64,000 nucleotides of DNA from JAFGOG01 sp034429215 (GCA_034429215.1 DAOUGI010000019.1:62001-126000); one strand, 5' to 3'; counted from the first letter of the stretch, positions 8,252-17,123 are shown. Program-made: numbers and translations. The notes: a model not told the origin generated them from the letters alone.

Positions 8252-9073
8252 CTATTCCCGTTTTCGCCTAAGGCTGGCCGCCTGTGCTTTCAGAGACTGG
8301 AAATAGTCGCTTTCGACGATCTCGCTGACCTGGCGTTGCTTCCTGGTCTCGTCAATTTCGATGCGCAGTTGCTCCACCTGCCGCTGCAACGCCTCTTCCC
8401 GCGCCCGCACCTGTGTGGCCATCTGGGCGAACTCGGCAGCCAGGGTGGCGAGCGTCTCGTCCCGGTAGCCGACCCCGGCGACGACGGCCGGGGCATCCCC
8501 GGCGACAGCGACCGGGACATTCGGGGCTCCTGGTCCCTGAGAGGGATCTTCGCCGGCCACCTGCCGGACCCAATCCTGCATCTCCTTCAGGAACTCATCG
8601 CCTTTGTACTTCCCAGCCGACATGCGACCGACCCAGTGACGAACCTGGCTCAGGAATTCGGTGGTGTACCGGATCCGATCGCTCAGCCCGCCCATCACGG
8701 CGACGGCCACCGCCGGGTCATCGCGGACCAGGCGGCGGAAGCTATCCCCGCGCAGCACCAACAGGTGGGTCGGCTCCTCAGTGCGGGCGCTCAGCGATCG
8801 GGGTTGGCGGTCTATCAGGGCCATCTCCCCCAGCAGATCTCCTGCTTTGAACAGGCGGAGTGGCTTTTCCTGGCCGGGCCGGTCGATGCTAGGGGCGAAA
8901 ATCGCCACACAGCCATCCTGAACGATGAACAGCTCGTCGCCGGCATCGCCCTGGTTAAAGAGCACCTGGCCGGCGTCCAGAGATCGCCTCTCCAGCTCTC
9001 CGCTAACCTCGGCCAGCCTCTCCGCTGAAAGCCGCCGGAAGATCGGGACATCGAGCTCGCTTATGGCAGTCAT
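8252..9073 (-). CDS. Cyclic-nucleotide-binding domain protein with coiled-coil tail
   Basis: A 273-residue protein. Residues 8-125 form a CRP-like cyclic-nucleotide-binding domain (FNQGDAGDELFIVQDG, then GDLLGEMALIDRQPRSLSART, which covers the phosphate-binding cassette with its Glu and Arg). There is no CRP-type winged helix; instead, the C-terminal 80 residues are charged and helical and probably form a coiled coil. ATG 9073 is preferred over the overlapping GTG three bases upstream because it sits six bases after GAGGAG. The gene begins 10 bp after the cyclase gene on the same strand, so the two are almost certainly co-transcribed, suggesting that it reads the cyclase product. Confidence 0.85.
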   Translation of the reverse strand: MTAISELDVPIFRRLSAERLAEVSGELERRSLDAGQVLFNQGDAGDELFIVQDGCVAIFAPSIDRPGQEKPLRLFKAGDLLGEMALIDRQPRSLSARTEEPTHLLVLRGDSFRRLVRDDPAVAVAVMGGLSDRIRYTTEFLSQVRHWVGRMSAGKYKGDEFLKEMQDWVRQVAGEDPSQGPGAPNVPVAVAGDAPAVVAGVGYRDETLATLAAEFAQMATQVRAREEALQRQVEQLRIEIDETRKQRQVSEIVESDYFQSLKAQAASLRRKRE

Positions 9074-9083
9074 CACAATCTCC

Positions 9084-12000
9084 TCATGGTTGAGGGAATA
9101 AATCCAAAGGGATCTCCCAACGGCCGCTTTCGACCTCGCTGTGGATCTGCCGATTTATCAGGCTCCGATCCATAAAGACCTGCCGCTTCTGGGGATCGTC
9201 GATCCGCCCGGCCTGCTGCATCATCGCCGCGTACGCATCCTGCAAGGAACGCCTGGCCTCGGGCTCTTGACGAGCGGCAAGCACCCGAAAGTGGTTAAAG
9301 TAGACCTGCTGTACCTCTTCCACATCCTTTTGCTCGGCCAACAGAGCCATGGCCTGATCCGAGGTTCGGGCAGCCTGCTCCAGCTCGCCCAGCTCCAGGT
9401 AAGCCTGCCCCAAGTACGACAGATCGACGACCATCTCGGCCTTGAGGCCTAACTGTGAGTGGATCTCGTAAGCCTGCCGGAAGTCGTCCACCGCCTGGCT
9501 GTGCTCGCGCCGGCTCAGGGCGAGCAGGCCCAGCCCGTACCGGCAGTAGCCGATGCCCCGTTGGTCGTCGATCTGGCGGCGCAGCTCCAGGGAATCTGCG
9601 AGCGCCGCCTCGGCTTCGTCGTACCGGCCCAGATAGGTATTGACCAACCCCAGACCAAACAGGGCAAAGCCCTGCCCCATTCGATCGCCCACCCGCCGCT
9701 TCCTGTCCAGCGAGGTGGAGTACTGATCGAGAGCCCGCTCATACTCACCCAGCCTCATCGAAACGCGAGCCGCATTGGTGAGGTGGACACCGACCTGGAA
9801 CCAATCCTGCCGCGCCTCAGCCACCTCACATGCCTGTTCGTGCAGGTGGGCTGCCTGGCCATAGTTTCCCCGGAAGAAATGGATCATGCCCAGGTACATC
9901 AAGCTCCAGGCCTCGCCCTCGGGGTTATTGGTCGCCCGCCTCAGGACGGCCGCCTGCTCCAGCGCCGGCTGCGCCTGCCCATAGTCGCCCCGGTAATAGC
10001 GCACCACCCCAAGCTGGTTCAGCGCCTCCGCCTGCCCGGCCTGCGACCCCAGCTCCGTGGCGATCGCCAGCGCCTCCGTCGCCGCCTGCTCCGCCTCGGC
10101 GTACCGCCCGGTCCACTGGTACAGATCGGCGAGCGCGTTCAGCGCATCGGCCCGCCGGGCCCGGTCCTGGCCGGCCTGGGCCAGCTCCAGCATCGCCTCC
10201 AGGTCCACCTGGCGGGCCTTTTGCTGGCCCGACAAGCCATAAACCTGCTGCCGCCGCGCCAGGATGTCAAAGCGCTTTTCCCACGTTTCCGGACCGCCGC
10301 CCAAGCGCTCCAGCACGTCGGTGTAGCACCGCACGGCCGTTTCGTTGGCAAACCCTGCCTGAGCTTTGTGGCCGGCCATCTCCAGATAGTATGCCGCCTG
10401 CTCTTGGTCGTCGCTGCGGCTGTAGTGATAGGCCAGCATCTCGCACTCCTGGTCGGCGAGATCGCCCAGGATCGCTTTCAGCGTCTCACCTGCCCGGCGG
10501 TGAAACTCCCGGCGGCGTTGCAGCAACAGGCTGTCGTAAGCTACCTCCTGGACCAGGGCATCGGGAAAGGCATACTCGCCGTCCGTACGTGGCTCCGTAG
10601 TTGGCGCCCCTGTCCCGGCCGGACCGGTCGGGACAGTGCGAATCAGGCCGCTGCGCTCCAACTGGGCCAGCCACAGCCCCATCTCCGCCTGGGCCCCGGC
10701 CAGCCCTCTCAAGATCTCTACCTGAAAGCGCCGGCCAATGACCGCTGCCATCTGCAGCGCCTGGCGGGCATCTTCGGTCAGCCGGTCGAGGCGGGCCAGG
10801 ATGGCGCCCTGCAAGGTGCCGGGCACGGCGATCCCCTCGATCCCGGCCGCCACCTTCCAGTAGCCCGGCCGGCTATCGTCGGGCACGACCAGACGCCTCT
10901 CTTGGAGCGAGCGCACGACCTCTTCGAGATAGAAAGGGTTGCCGGCGGTCTTGTCCAGGATTTCCCGGATCGTCAAAGGAGCCAGATCCGCTCCCGGCAG
11001 GAGCTGATGGAGCAGATCCTGACAATAAGCGTCGCCGAGCGGCTTGAGCGCCACCTCCGTATAGCGGTGTGGGAAGGAAGCAGCCGCCCGATCCCGCAGG
11101 CGCCAGCAGCGCTTATCGCGCCGCTCGCGCAAGATCAGGACAAACATGATGGGGGCAATATCTGTAACCTGCAACAGATCTTCCAGCAGGGCCAGGGAGG
11201 CCTCATCGGCCCAATGCAGATCGTCGAGGGCAACAACGAACGGCTGCTGGCGCGCCGCCGCTGTGCACAGCTCCCGCACTGCCCAAAAGGTCTGCTTTTG
11301 TCGCACCTGCGGACTGAGATCGGCTACCCAATGTTCCCATTCGCCCCTGAGCGGCAGGTCGAGCAGGTTTGCCAGGAACGGGATCGCCTCACGGGCAGTT
11401 GGTTTGCCGAGGAGGGCTTCACCCTGCTCCCACAAAGCGTAGAGCGTATCGTCGGCGCTGGCATCGGGCTGCAGAGCGACCGCCCGGTGCAAGATCTGGG
11501 CCGCCAGCCAATAGCTCACCTGCTCGCTGAAGGACACGGCACGGCCCTGCAGCCAGCGCGTCCTGTCCACGACCTCCCGGTCCCCCTCAGGAGAGCTTTG
11601 TCCGAATAGCCACCGCCGCAGCTCCCTCATCAACCGGGACTTGCCCAGGCCGCTGTCGCCGATGATCGACACGATCTGACCGCGCCCGCTCATGAGCTCT
11701 TGCCCACAGCGCTGCAGGGCAGCAAGCTCGTCTTCACGGTCGGCCAGAGGGGATTCTCCATCACCCAGGCCGCGGGTCCGGCCGATCTTGGCCCGGCGCC
11801 CCGTCACCTGGAAGGCCGGGATGGTGATCTCTTTGCCCTTGACCTTTAGCTGGCCCCGATCGCGCAGGTCGAAAAATGCCTTTACCTGCTCTTGGGTCTT
11901 GTCGCTGATCAGAATCTCACCCCACTCGGCCTTGGACATCAACCGGGCAGCCATGTTGATGTCGTCGCCCATCAGGGTATACTCCTGGCGGCGGTCGCCC

Positions 12001-13700
12001 GTCCTGGCCTGCGCCAGCGGGTCGGGGAGCTTGTCAACCTCATCGCCGGCATCAGACACGCCGATATTGCCGGCAAACAGGATCCCGGTGTTGAGGCCCA
12101 CCCGCTGCCGGAAACGGTAAATGCCCTCAGGCAGTTGCAGGGCGGCGAAATGCTGGCGGGTCGCCTCCTGCATCTCCAGCGCCGTATAGACGGCCCGCAC
12201 CGGGTCGTCTTCGTGGGCGTGGGGCGCGCCAAAAAAGACTACCAGGCGGTCGCCTACCGAGTACTGGTCCATGCGGGCCAGCGCCCCTTCGTAGCGGCCC
12301 ACGATCTCGGCCATGTGGACGAAATAATCGTTGAGGTGAGCCGTGATCAGATCGGGCCGGCTGGCGCCCATATCGTCGATCAGGCTGCTGACGCCCTCGT
12401 AATTGGCGAACATGACCGTCACCAGGCGGCGCTCGGGTATGATCCGTATATCGCCCGGGCTGGTCACCAGGCGCGGCAGCAGCTCGGCCGGCAAATAGGG
12501 CGACAAGCGATCCAGGCGCTCCACCAGGTAGGTGATCTGTTCCTGCGCGCCGCCGTCAGGCGGCTCGGCGACGTGCCAGGGACCGGGCAGGCTGTCGGCC
12601 GGCGGCGCGGCGCGCACCAGCAAAAAGCCCTCGGCGCGGGGCTCTGCCTCGATCTGCGAGCCAAGCAGATCGCTGGTAGACTGGGTGATGATCACCTCGC
12701 CGGGGCTGGCATGCCCCTCGGCCTGGTCGGCGCCGTTCACCGTGTGGCCGGTCGTCACATAGGCCATGCTCTGCGGCGTGCCAAGGTGAGCGGCAAAGTA
12801 GCGACCCGACGAGATTCCGCACTTGACCCGCAGGGCGTGTGGCTGGCCGCCGGCCTCGATGGCCGCGAACTTGGACATGACGCCCTGCATGGCCATGGCC
12901 GCCTGCACCGCCAGCAGGGCGCCACCCTCCATTCCCTCAGCAGATCCGGCCGGCTGCTCGCCGAAAAGGCCCAGCAGCGCGTCGCCGCCGAACTTTAGCA
13001 GCGTGCCGCCGTGGGCGTGGAGGATGGTCACCAGCTCATTGAACAGGCCGTTGATGATGGCGGCGATCTGCTCGGCGCCGTCGGGAAAGGCCTTCAATCG
13101 CTCCGAGAGGGGGGTAAAGCCGGACACGTCCACGAACAGGAACGTGCCCTGGAACAGCCCGCCGGCCGGCACGCCCGGCGGCTGGGGGGCCTGGACAACT
13201 GGGCGAGCGAGGTAGGTTTTGGCCGTTTTCAGGACAGAGGCCAGGTGCTTGACGGCCGCCTCCAGGTCGTCGGCAGTCGCGCGGCGCTCCATCGGCTCGT
13301 AGAGGGTGTGGGGCAGGTAACGCTGCAAGGAGGGCAGCATCTCCGGCAGCGGGCGAGGCAGCGGGAGCTTGCCCAGCGCAAAGGCAGGCGGCGACGCCTG
13401 GGGCGCTTCGGCCATGCCGATCTCGCTGCCGGCCTGTGGCGCCGCCGCCGGAGCGACCGGCCGGCCGACAGGAGCGCCACACCGGCTGCATTGGACCTGG
13501 CCGGCCGCGATGCTCGCGCCGCACTTGCAAACAGTCACCGGCGGCACGACAATCGCCCCACAGTGGAAGCAGTAACGGGCATCGGTGGGAAGCAGGGTGT
13601 GACACAGGGTGCACACCAGGCCGTCGACCAGCAGATGGCCACAGCCCAAGCAGAAGCGAGCCTGGGCCGGGTTGGCTGTTCCGCACAATGGACAGCGCAT
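9084..13700 (-). CDS. Zinc-ribbon / double nucleotide cyclase / AAA ATPase / TPR regulatory protein
   Basis: A 1538-residue multidomain protein. Residues 1-75 hold three zinc-ribbon Cys pairs (CPLCG...CLGCG, CTLCH...CFHCG, CKCG...CSRCG). Class III cyclase domain 1 (about 185-345) keeps both metal Asp regions (FVDVSGFT and FGGDALLG). Cyclase domain 2 (about 430-610) reads FANYEG where the first metal Asp is expected but keeps VGDRLVVFFG. An AAA ATPase follows with Walker A GDSGLGKS near 680 and Walker B VVALDDLHW near 828. From about 1140 onwards come ten or so TPR-like helical pairs. Start ATG 13700 follows AAGGAGG by nine bases. It is probably a cytosolic signal integrator making cAMP or cGMP, linked to the downstream binding protein. 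Confidence 0.9.
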   Translation of the reverse strand: MRCPLCGTANPAQARFCLGCGHLLVDGLVCTLCHTLLPTDARYCFHCGAIVVPPVTVCKCGASIAAGQVQCSRCGAPVGRPVAPAAAPQAGSEIGMAEAPQASPPAFALGKLPLPRPLPEMLPSLQRYLPHTLYEPMERRATADDLEAAVKHLASVLKTAKTYLARPVVQAPQPPGVPAGGLFQGTFLFVDVSGFTPLSERLKAFPDGAEQIAAIINGLFNELVTILHAHGGTLLKFGGDALLGLFGEQPAGSAEGMEGGALLAVQAAMAMQGVMSKFAAIEAGGQPHALRVKCGISSGRYFAAHLGTPQSMAYVTTGHTVNGADQAEGHASPGEVIITQSTSDLLGSQIEAEPRAEGFLLVRAAPPADSLPGPWHVAEPPDGGAQEQITYLVERLDRLSPYLPAELLPRLVTSPGDIRIIPERRLVTVMFANYEGVSSLIDDMGASRPDLITAHLNDYFVHMAEIVGRYEGALARMDQYSVGDRLVVFFGAPHAHEDDPVRAVYTALEMQEATRQHFAALQLPEGIYRFRQRVGLNTGILFAGNIGVSDAGDEVDKLPDPLAQARTGDRRQEYTLMGDDINMAARLMSKAEWGEILISDKTQEQVKAFFDLRDRGQLKVKGKEITIPAFQVTGRRAKIGRTRGLGDGESPLADREDELAALQRCGQELMSGRGQIVSIIGDSGLGKSRLMRELRRWLFGQSSPEGDREVVDRTRWLQGRAVSFSEQVSYWLAAQILHRAVALQPDASADDTLYALWEQGEALLGKPTAREAIPFLANLLDLPLRGEWEHWVADLSPQVRQKQTFWAVRELCTAAARQQPFVVALDDLHWADEASLALLEDLLQVTDIAPIMFVLILRERRDKRCWRLRDRAAASFPHRYTEVALKPLGDAYCQDLLHQLLPGADLAPLTIREILDKTAGNPFYLEEVVRSLQERRLVVPDDSRPGYWKVAAGIEGIAVPGTLQGAILARLDRLTEDARQALQMAAVIGRRFQVEILRGLAGAQAEMGLWLAQLERSGLIRTVPTGPAGTGAPTTEPRTDGEYAFPDALVQEVAYDSLLLQRRREFHRRAGETLKAILGDLADQECEMLAYHYSRSDDQEQAAYYLEMAGHKAQAGFANETAVRCYTDVLERLGGGPETWEKRFDILARRQQVYGLSGQQKARQVDLEAMLELAQAGQDRARRADALNALADLYQWTGRYAEAEQAATEALAIATELGSQAGQAEALNQLGVVRYYRGDYGQAQPALEQAAVLRRATNNPEGEAWSLMYLGMIHFFRGNYGQAAHLHEQACEVAEARQDWFQVGVHLTNAARVSMRLGEYERALDQYSTSLDRKRRVGDRMGQGFALFGLGLVNTYLGRYDEAEAALADSLELRRQIDDQRGIGYCRYGLGLLALSRREHSQAVDDFRQAYEIHSQLGLKAEMVVDLSYLGQAYLELGELEQAARTSDQAMALLAEQKDVEEVQQVYFNHFRVLAARQEPEARRSLQDAYAAMMQQAGRIDDPQKRQVFMDRSLINRQIHSEVESGRWEIPLDLFPQP

Positions 13701-13740
13701 AGACCCAACCTCCTTGAGGCGCTAAATGTCGCTTGGGAGT

Positions 13741-13770
13741 ATTATACCACAAAGGAGACGAAGGACACAA
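13741..13770 (-). promoter_or_regulatory. Promoter for cyclase gene, -35 supplied by a repeat
   Basis: On the minus strand, TATAAT lies at 13741-13746 and TTGTGT at 13765-13770 with 18 bp between. The -35 box and spacer lie inside the dispersed CTTTGTGTCC-type repeat at 13746-13774, so the repeat insertion may have built this promoter. Confidence 0.5.
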
Positions 13771-13774
13771 AGGG
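13746..13774 (-). repeat. Dispersed repeat (CCTTTGTGTCCTTCG family), copy 1
   Basis: Plus-strand sequence begins ACCACAAAGGAGACG and continues AAGGACACAAAGG. Similar copies occur at 51634-51664 and 56275-56310. This copy sits in the upstream region of the cyclase gene. Confidence 0.65.
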
Positions 13775-13800
13775 CTTCCTCTGATGGTTCCAAGCATGGC

Positions 13801-14631
13801 CTATCCCAGGAGCCACAGGCTCGCCGCCATGACGGCCATGCCGAGCCCAACGCCAAGGATCGACAGGTGTTCCTCACCGCAAAACGAGCGCGCCACCGGC
13901 ACCAGCTCGTCCAGGGAGATGAACACCATGACGCCGGCCACGGAGGCCAATACCAGGCTCAGCAACGTCTCGCTCAAGAAAGGCAAAAGGAACAGCGCCG
14001 CCACCAGGGCCCCTATCGGCTCAGCTATGCCGGACAGAAAAGACCAGAGGAACGCCTTGGAGCGGCTGCCGGTGGCCGCATAGACCGGCACCGATATCGC
14101 CAACCCTTCCGGGATGTTGTGAAGGGCAATGGCCAGTGCAATGGCCATACCCAGCCGTGAATCGTGCAAAGCCCCGGCAAAGGTGGCGATGCCCTCAGGA
14201 AAGTTGTGGATAGTTACCCCCAGGGCGATCAGGACTGCGGTCCTGAAGATACGGGGCTCCCGCACGGCAGAGCCATGCCGCCGGCGAGCGCCACGCCAAC
14301 GCCGGCGGCAGCGGTCAGCCTCTGGCGCACAGGGTCGTGGCTCCTGGTCCTCGGCGATGTAGGTGTGCGGGATCAGAAGATCGATCGCGAACATGCCAGC
14401 CATGCCCCCAAAAAACGCCGTGTAGCCCCACAAGAAACCGACAACCGCAACGCCTTCGGGAAGTAGCTCGGTGAAAGAGACCAGGATCATGACCCCTGCG
14501 GCAAACCCCAGGCTGAGGGACATTGTACGGGGTCCGGGCTTCCGGGCAAAGAGGCCCAGCAAGCTGCCAATGGTCGTGGACAGGCCGGCCAGAACAGATA
14601 ACAGGAGGGCGATGCCAAAGTTTGGCTCCAT
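13801..14631 (-). CDS. ZIP-family divalent metal transporter (ZupT-like)
   Basis: A 276-residue inner-membrane transporter with about eight helices. The two metal-pore signatures are present: HNFPEG in helix IV and HNIPEG in helix V. A basic cytoplasmic loop rich in Arg (about residues 105-125) lies between helices III and IV, where ZIP proteins usually have a His-rich loop; only one His is present here. Substrate is probably Zn2+, Fe2+ or Mn2+ import. It starts 43 bp after the Fur-family regulator gene on the same strand and probably shares the promoter and operator at 15142-15191, which supports metal-responsive repression. Confidence 0.88.
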   Translation of the reverse strand: MEPNFGIALLLSVLAGLSTTIGSLLGLFARKPGPRTMSLSLGFAAGVMILVSFTELLPEGVAVVGFLWGYTAFFGGMAGMFAIDLLIPHTYIAEDQEPRPCAPEADRCRRRWRGARRRHGSAVREPRIFRTAVLIALGVTIHNFPEGIATFAGALHDSRLGMAIALAIALHNIPEGLAISVPVYAATGSRSKAFLWSFLSGIAEPIGALVAALFLLPFLSETLLSLVLASVAGVMVFISLDELVPVARSFCGEEHLSILGVGLGMAVMAASLWLLG

Positions 14632-14674
14632 TCAGCTCCTCATACCAACATGGCTAGCGTGTTTCGGCACATCA

Positions 14675-15127
14675 CTACTGCCCCCTACCTCGATTCGTTT
14701 TTCCTTCCTCTCGGCATTGGGCGCACCAGCCCGTGACGAGGAGGTGAGCGCCGGTCACCTGCAGCCCCTTCTGCGCACTCAGCCGCCGAAGGACCTCCGC
14801 AACCTGGGGCGCATCAAACTCGATCACACGGCCGCATCCGCTGCACGTAAAGTGGTAGTGAGGAGTCCTTTGGGTTGTCTCAAAGTGTGCGTGTCCTTCG
14901 CCCAACCGGTGCTCCTCCACCAACCCCATCTCCTTGAGAACCACCAGGGTGCGATACACCGTCGCCAAGCTGATGTTGGGATCCAGGGCCTTGGCCCGGT
15001 CGTGGAGCCCCTCGGCGTCCAGGTGCCCTTGGCTTTCTTCCAGCACCTTCAGCACTAGCCGCCGCTGGCGGGTGAGCCGGCGACCGCTGGTGTGCATTTT
15101 TTCACGCAGGCTCTTATCGTGGACCAT
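14675..15127 (-). CDS. Fur-family metal-responsive repressor
   Basis: A 150-residue Fur/Zur/PerR-type regulator. The winged helix is at about residues 15-85 (RQRRLVLKVLEES and SLATVYRTLVVLKEMGLV are characteristic), and the dimerisation domain follows with HAHFE, HYHFTCSGCG and CAQC, giving both structural-zinc CXXC pairs. Whether it senses Zn, Fe or peroxide cannot be read from sequence alone; the adjoining ZIP transporter favours a zinc or iron uptake regulator. ATG 15127 follows AAGGAG by six bases. The promoter and a 7-1-7 operator lie immediately upstream, so autoregulation is likely. Confidence 0.9.
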   Translation of the reverse strand: MVHDKSLREKMHTSGRRLTRQRRLVLKVLEESQGHLDAEGLHDRAKALDPNISLATVYRTLVVLKEMGLVEEHRLGEGHAHFETTQRTPHYHFTCSGCGRVIEFDAPQVAEVLRRLSAQKGLQVTGAHLLVTGWCAQCREEGKTNRGRGQ

Positions 15128-15141
15128 TCCCTACTCCTTAT

Positions 15142-15156
15142 TGCGAATGATTCCCA
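15142..15156. promoter_or_regulatory. Fur-family 7-1-7 operator
   Basis: TGCGAAT-G-ATTCCCA is a 7-1-7 inverted repeat with six of seven pairs matching, the arrangement bound by Fur/Zur/PerR proteins. It begins six bp downstream of the -10 box and covers the expected transcription start, so the Fur-family product of the adjacent gene would block its own transcription when bound. Confidence 0.75.
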
Positions 15157-15162
15157 TATGCA

Positions 15163-15191
15163 ATTATATCATACTTCAGCTAGAGTGTCAA
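15163..15191 (-). promoter_or_regulatory. Consensus promoter for fur-ZIP operon
   Basis: On the minus strand, TTGACA (15186-15191) and TATAAT (15163-15168) are separated by exactly 17 bp, a perfect consensus promoter. Transcription would start near 15155 inside the Fur operator. Confidence 0.85.
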
Positions 15192-15331
15192 GTACGACTG
15201 TGGCATCCGTGCATAGAGCCACCGCTCGTGCTGCATAATCTACCCATCTAGCCTAAACTGGTTATCAAGGGTCGCCGTCTGTTTGATCAGCACCAATGTT
15301 GGCCGCTAGGCTCCCCCAGGCTCATCTCGGT

Positions 15332-15359
15332 TTGACAAGAACCTCTGCCTGCGTATAAT
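15332..15359 (+). promoter_or_regulatory. Promoter for PadR-ABC importer operon
   Basis: TTGACA at 15332-15337 and TATAAT at 15354-15359 with a 16-bp spacer. The predicted start is near 15366, about 48 bases before the PadR start codon. The bases between hold the imperfect repeats ATACTCATACTG and GAATAACCATAATC, which could contain a PadR site. Confidence 0.75.
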
Positions 15360-15413
15360 CGATCTGGATACTCATACTGTGAATAACCATAATCTGACTA
15401 AGGAGTGAGGGCA

Positions 15414-15932
15414 ATGCCCCGCTACGACGCGACTTTGCCACAACCGGTCCTGTTGGGCCTCTTGATGCTGGGACCCCGGCACGGCTACCAGTTGTACCAG
15501 GAATTCAGCCGCGAGTTGGGGCGGGTGTGGCAGATCGGCCTCAGCCAGCTCTACGCCCAGCTTAAGCAACTGGAAGAGGCCGGGCTGCTGGTAGTCCAGG
15601 TTGAGCCTCAGCCCAACCGGCCGGCGCGCAAGGTGTATCACCTGACCGCCGAGGGGCGCGAGGCTTTCCTGGATTGGGTCAACCAGCCGGCGCCCAACCT
15701 GCGCCACATGCGTGTGGACCTGCTTGCCAGGCTCTATTTCTTCCGCTATCTGTCCCTGCCAGGCCTGGCACAGCTCATCGCCCGGCAAAAGGCAGTCTGC
15801 CAGGCGCAGGTCGAGCGCTTTAGCCAGCTCGCTGCCGAGACCGACGACGACTTTCGCCGATTGGTGCTCGAGTTTCGGCGGGGGCAACTGGAAGCAGCCA
15901 CCCAGTGGCTGGATCGATGTTTGGAGGTCTAG
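15414..15932 (+). CDS. PadR-family transcriptional regulator
   Basis: A 172-residue PadR protein. The N-terminal winged helix (residues 7-85) reads LGLLMLGPRHGYQLYQEF, then QIGLSQLYAQLKQLEEAGLL and RKVYHLTAEGREAFLDW. The C-terminal part is an extended helical dimerisation domain of the PadR-s2/AphA type. I chose ATG 15414, eight bases after AAGGAG; a GTG nine bases upstream lies within that site. The lipoprotein gene of the importer begins 46 bp downstream, so PadR is the first gene of the operon and likely controls it. Confidence 0.85.
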   Translation: MPRYDATLPQPVLLGLLMLGPRHGYQLYQEFSRELGRVWQIGLSQLYAQLKQLEEAGLLVVQVEPQPNRPARKVYHLTAEGREAFLDWVNQPAPNLRHMRVDLLARLYFFRYLSLPGLAQLIARQKAVCQAQVERFSQLAAETDDDFRRLVLEFRRGQLEAATQWLDRCLEV

Positions 15933-15977
15933 CGTCTATGAGAAAAAGTCCGAGTCCTTACTGAAAGGAGAATCTGC

Positions 15978-17123
15978 ATGCACCGGTCACCCGCTTTCGT
16001 TTCCGTTGTCCTGATCCTGTTGGGGGGCGTGCTGTTGGGAGCCTGTGGCGCCCCACCCACCCAGACCCTTCTGACGTCGCCCATGCTCCAGTCATCCCCA
16101 GAAACCGGGATAACGCCAAATGCCGGGGCGATCACCGTCGTGGACGCTCTGGGGCGGGCGGTCCAGTTTGTCGAGCCACCCAAGCGCATCGTCGTCGCCG
16201 GCAAGAGCACACTGACGATCGTCAATACTCTGTACATGTTCCCCGAGGCCAAGGAACGGCTGATCGCCCTGGTGATCGGCAAGCAGCCCGTCGGTGAGTT
16301 CCTCCGCTTCGTAGACCCCACCTTCGATCAGAAGGCGATCCTGGATGTCGAGGCCGGCCCAGAACAGATCGCCCCTTTCATGCCCGACGTCGTCGTGCTG
16401 CGCAGTTCTATGGCCGAAAAGCTGGGCAAGGGACTGGAACAACTGAGCACCCCCGTGGTCTATGTCGACCTCGAAACGCCGGACCAGTACTTCCAGGGTC
16501 TGGCCACGCTCGGCCAGTTACTCGGGAACCAAACTCGGGCAGAAGAGATCCGGGCCTTTTACCAGGCGCGCCTGGATGAGGTCAAGGGCGGATTGGAGGG
16601 ACTGGAGGACGCCCAGAAACCCCGCGTCTTGATCGTGCAGCACACCGAACAGGGCGGCCAGGTTGCGTTCAACGTTCCTCCCGCGTTCTGGATCCAAACG
16701 ACCGAGGCCGAGCTGGCCGGCGCCCTGCCGGTGTGGAAAGAAGCGGCGCTGGGAGGTGGCTGGACGGTGGTGAACCTGGAGCAGATCGCGGCCTGGAATC
16801 CAGATCAGGTCTTTGTCATATCCTACCAGTCCGATCCGGTGCAGGTGGTTGGCAAGCTTCAAGCCGCGCCAGAATGGCAGGCCCTCAAAGCGGTGCAGGA
16901 TGGGCAGATTTATGCCTTTGCCGGGGACATCTTTAGCTGGGATCAGCCCGATCCGCGCTGGATCCTGGGCACGGCCTGGCTGGCCGGCAAGGTACACCCC
17001 AATCGCTTTCCCGGCCTGGACGTGAAAGGACAGGCCGCCGAATTCTTTGTGCAGATGTACGGCATGGACGAGGCTGTGGTCCAGGAGCAGATCATACCCC
17101 TCCTGAAGGGAAGCATCGAGTGA
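15978..17123 (+). CDS. Iron/siderophore or cobalamin ABC importer, substrate-binding lipoprotein
   Basis: A 381-residue periplasmic-binding protein of the FecB/BtuF type (class III, two lobes joined by a long helix). The lipoprotein signal peptide ends in LLGAC with Cys23 as the lipid anchor. The body starts with VVDALGRAVQFVEPPKRIV, the usual opening of this family, and contains PDVVVLRSS and WNPDQVFVIS. It is anchored on the outer face of the membrane and delivers ligand to the permease encoded next. ATG 15978 follows GAAAGGAG. The stop codon overlaps the permease start by four bases. Ligand identity (ferric siderophore, haem, cobalamin, molybdate) is not decided by sequence alone. Confidence 0.85.
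   Translation: MHRSPAFVSVVLILLGGVLLGACGAPPTQTLLTSPMLQSSPETGITPNAGAITVVDALGRAVQFVEPPKRIVVAGKSTLTIVNTLYMFPEAKERLIALVIGKQPVGEFLRFVDPTFDQKAILDVEAGPEQIAPFMPDVVVLRSSMAEKLGKGLEQLSTPVVYVDLETPDQYFQGLATLGQLLGNQTRAEEIRAFYQARLDEVKGGLEGLEDAQKPRVLIVQHTEQGGQVAFNVPPAFWIQTTEAELAGALPVWKEAALGGGWTVVNLEQIAAWNPDQVFVISYQSDPVQVVGKLQAAPEWQALKAVQDGQIYAFAGDIFSWDQPDPRWILGTAWLAGKVHPNRFPGLDVKGQAAEFFVQMYGMDEAVVQEQIIPLLKGSIE

Noticed and set aside
7771..8271. Plus-strand ORFs opposite the GH3-like and binding-protein genes
   Set aside because: Arginine/proline-rich shadows without ribosome sites or family features.
9459..11609. 716-residue plus-strand ORF opposite the cyclase gene
   Set aside because: No domain-like sequence. 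It is the antisense shadow of a GC-rich gene with clear domains and a ribosome site.
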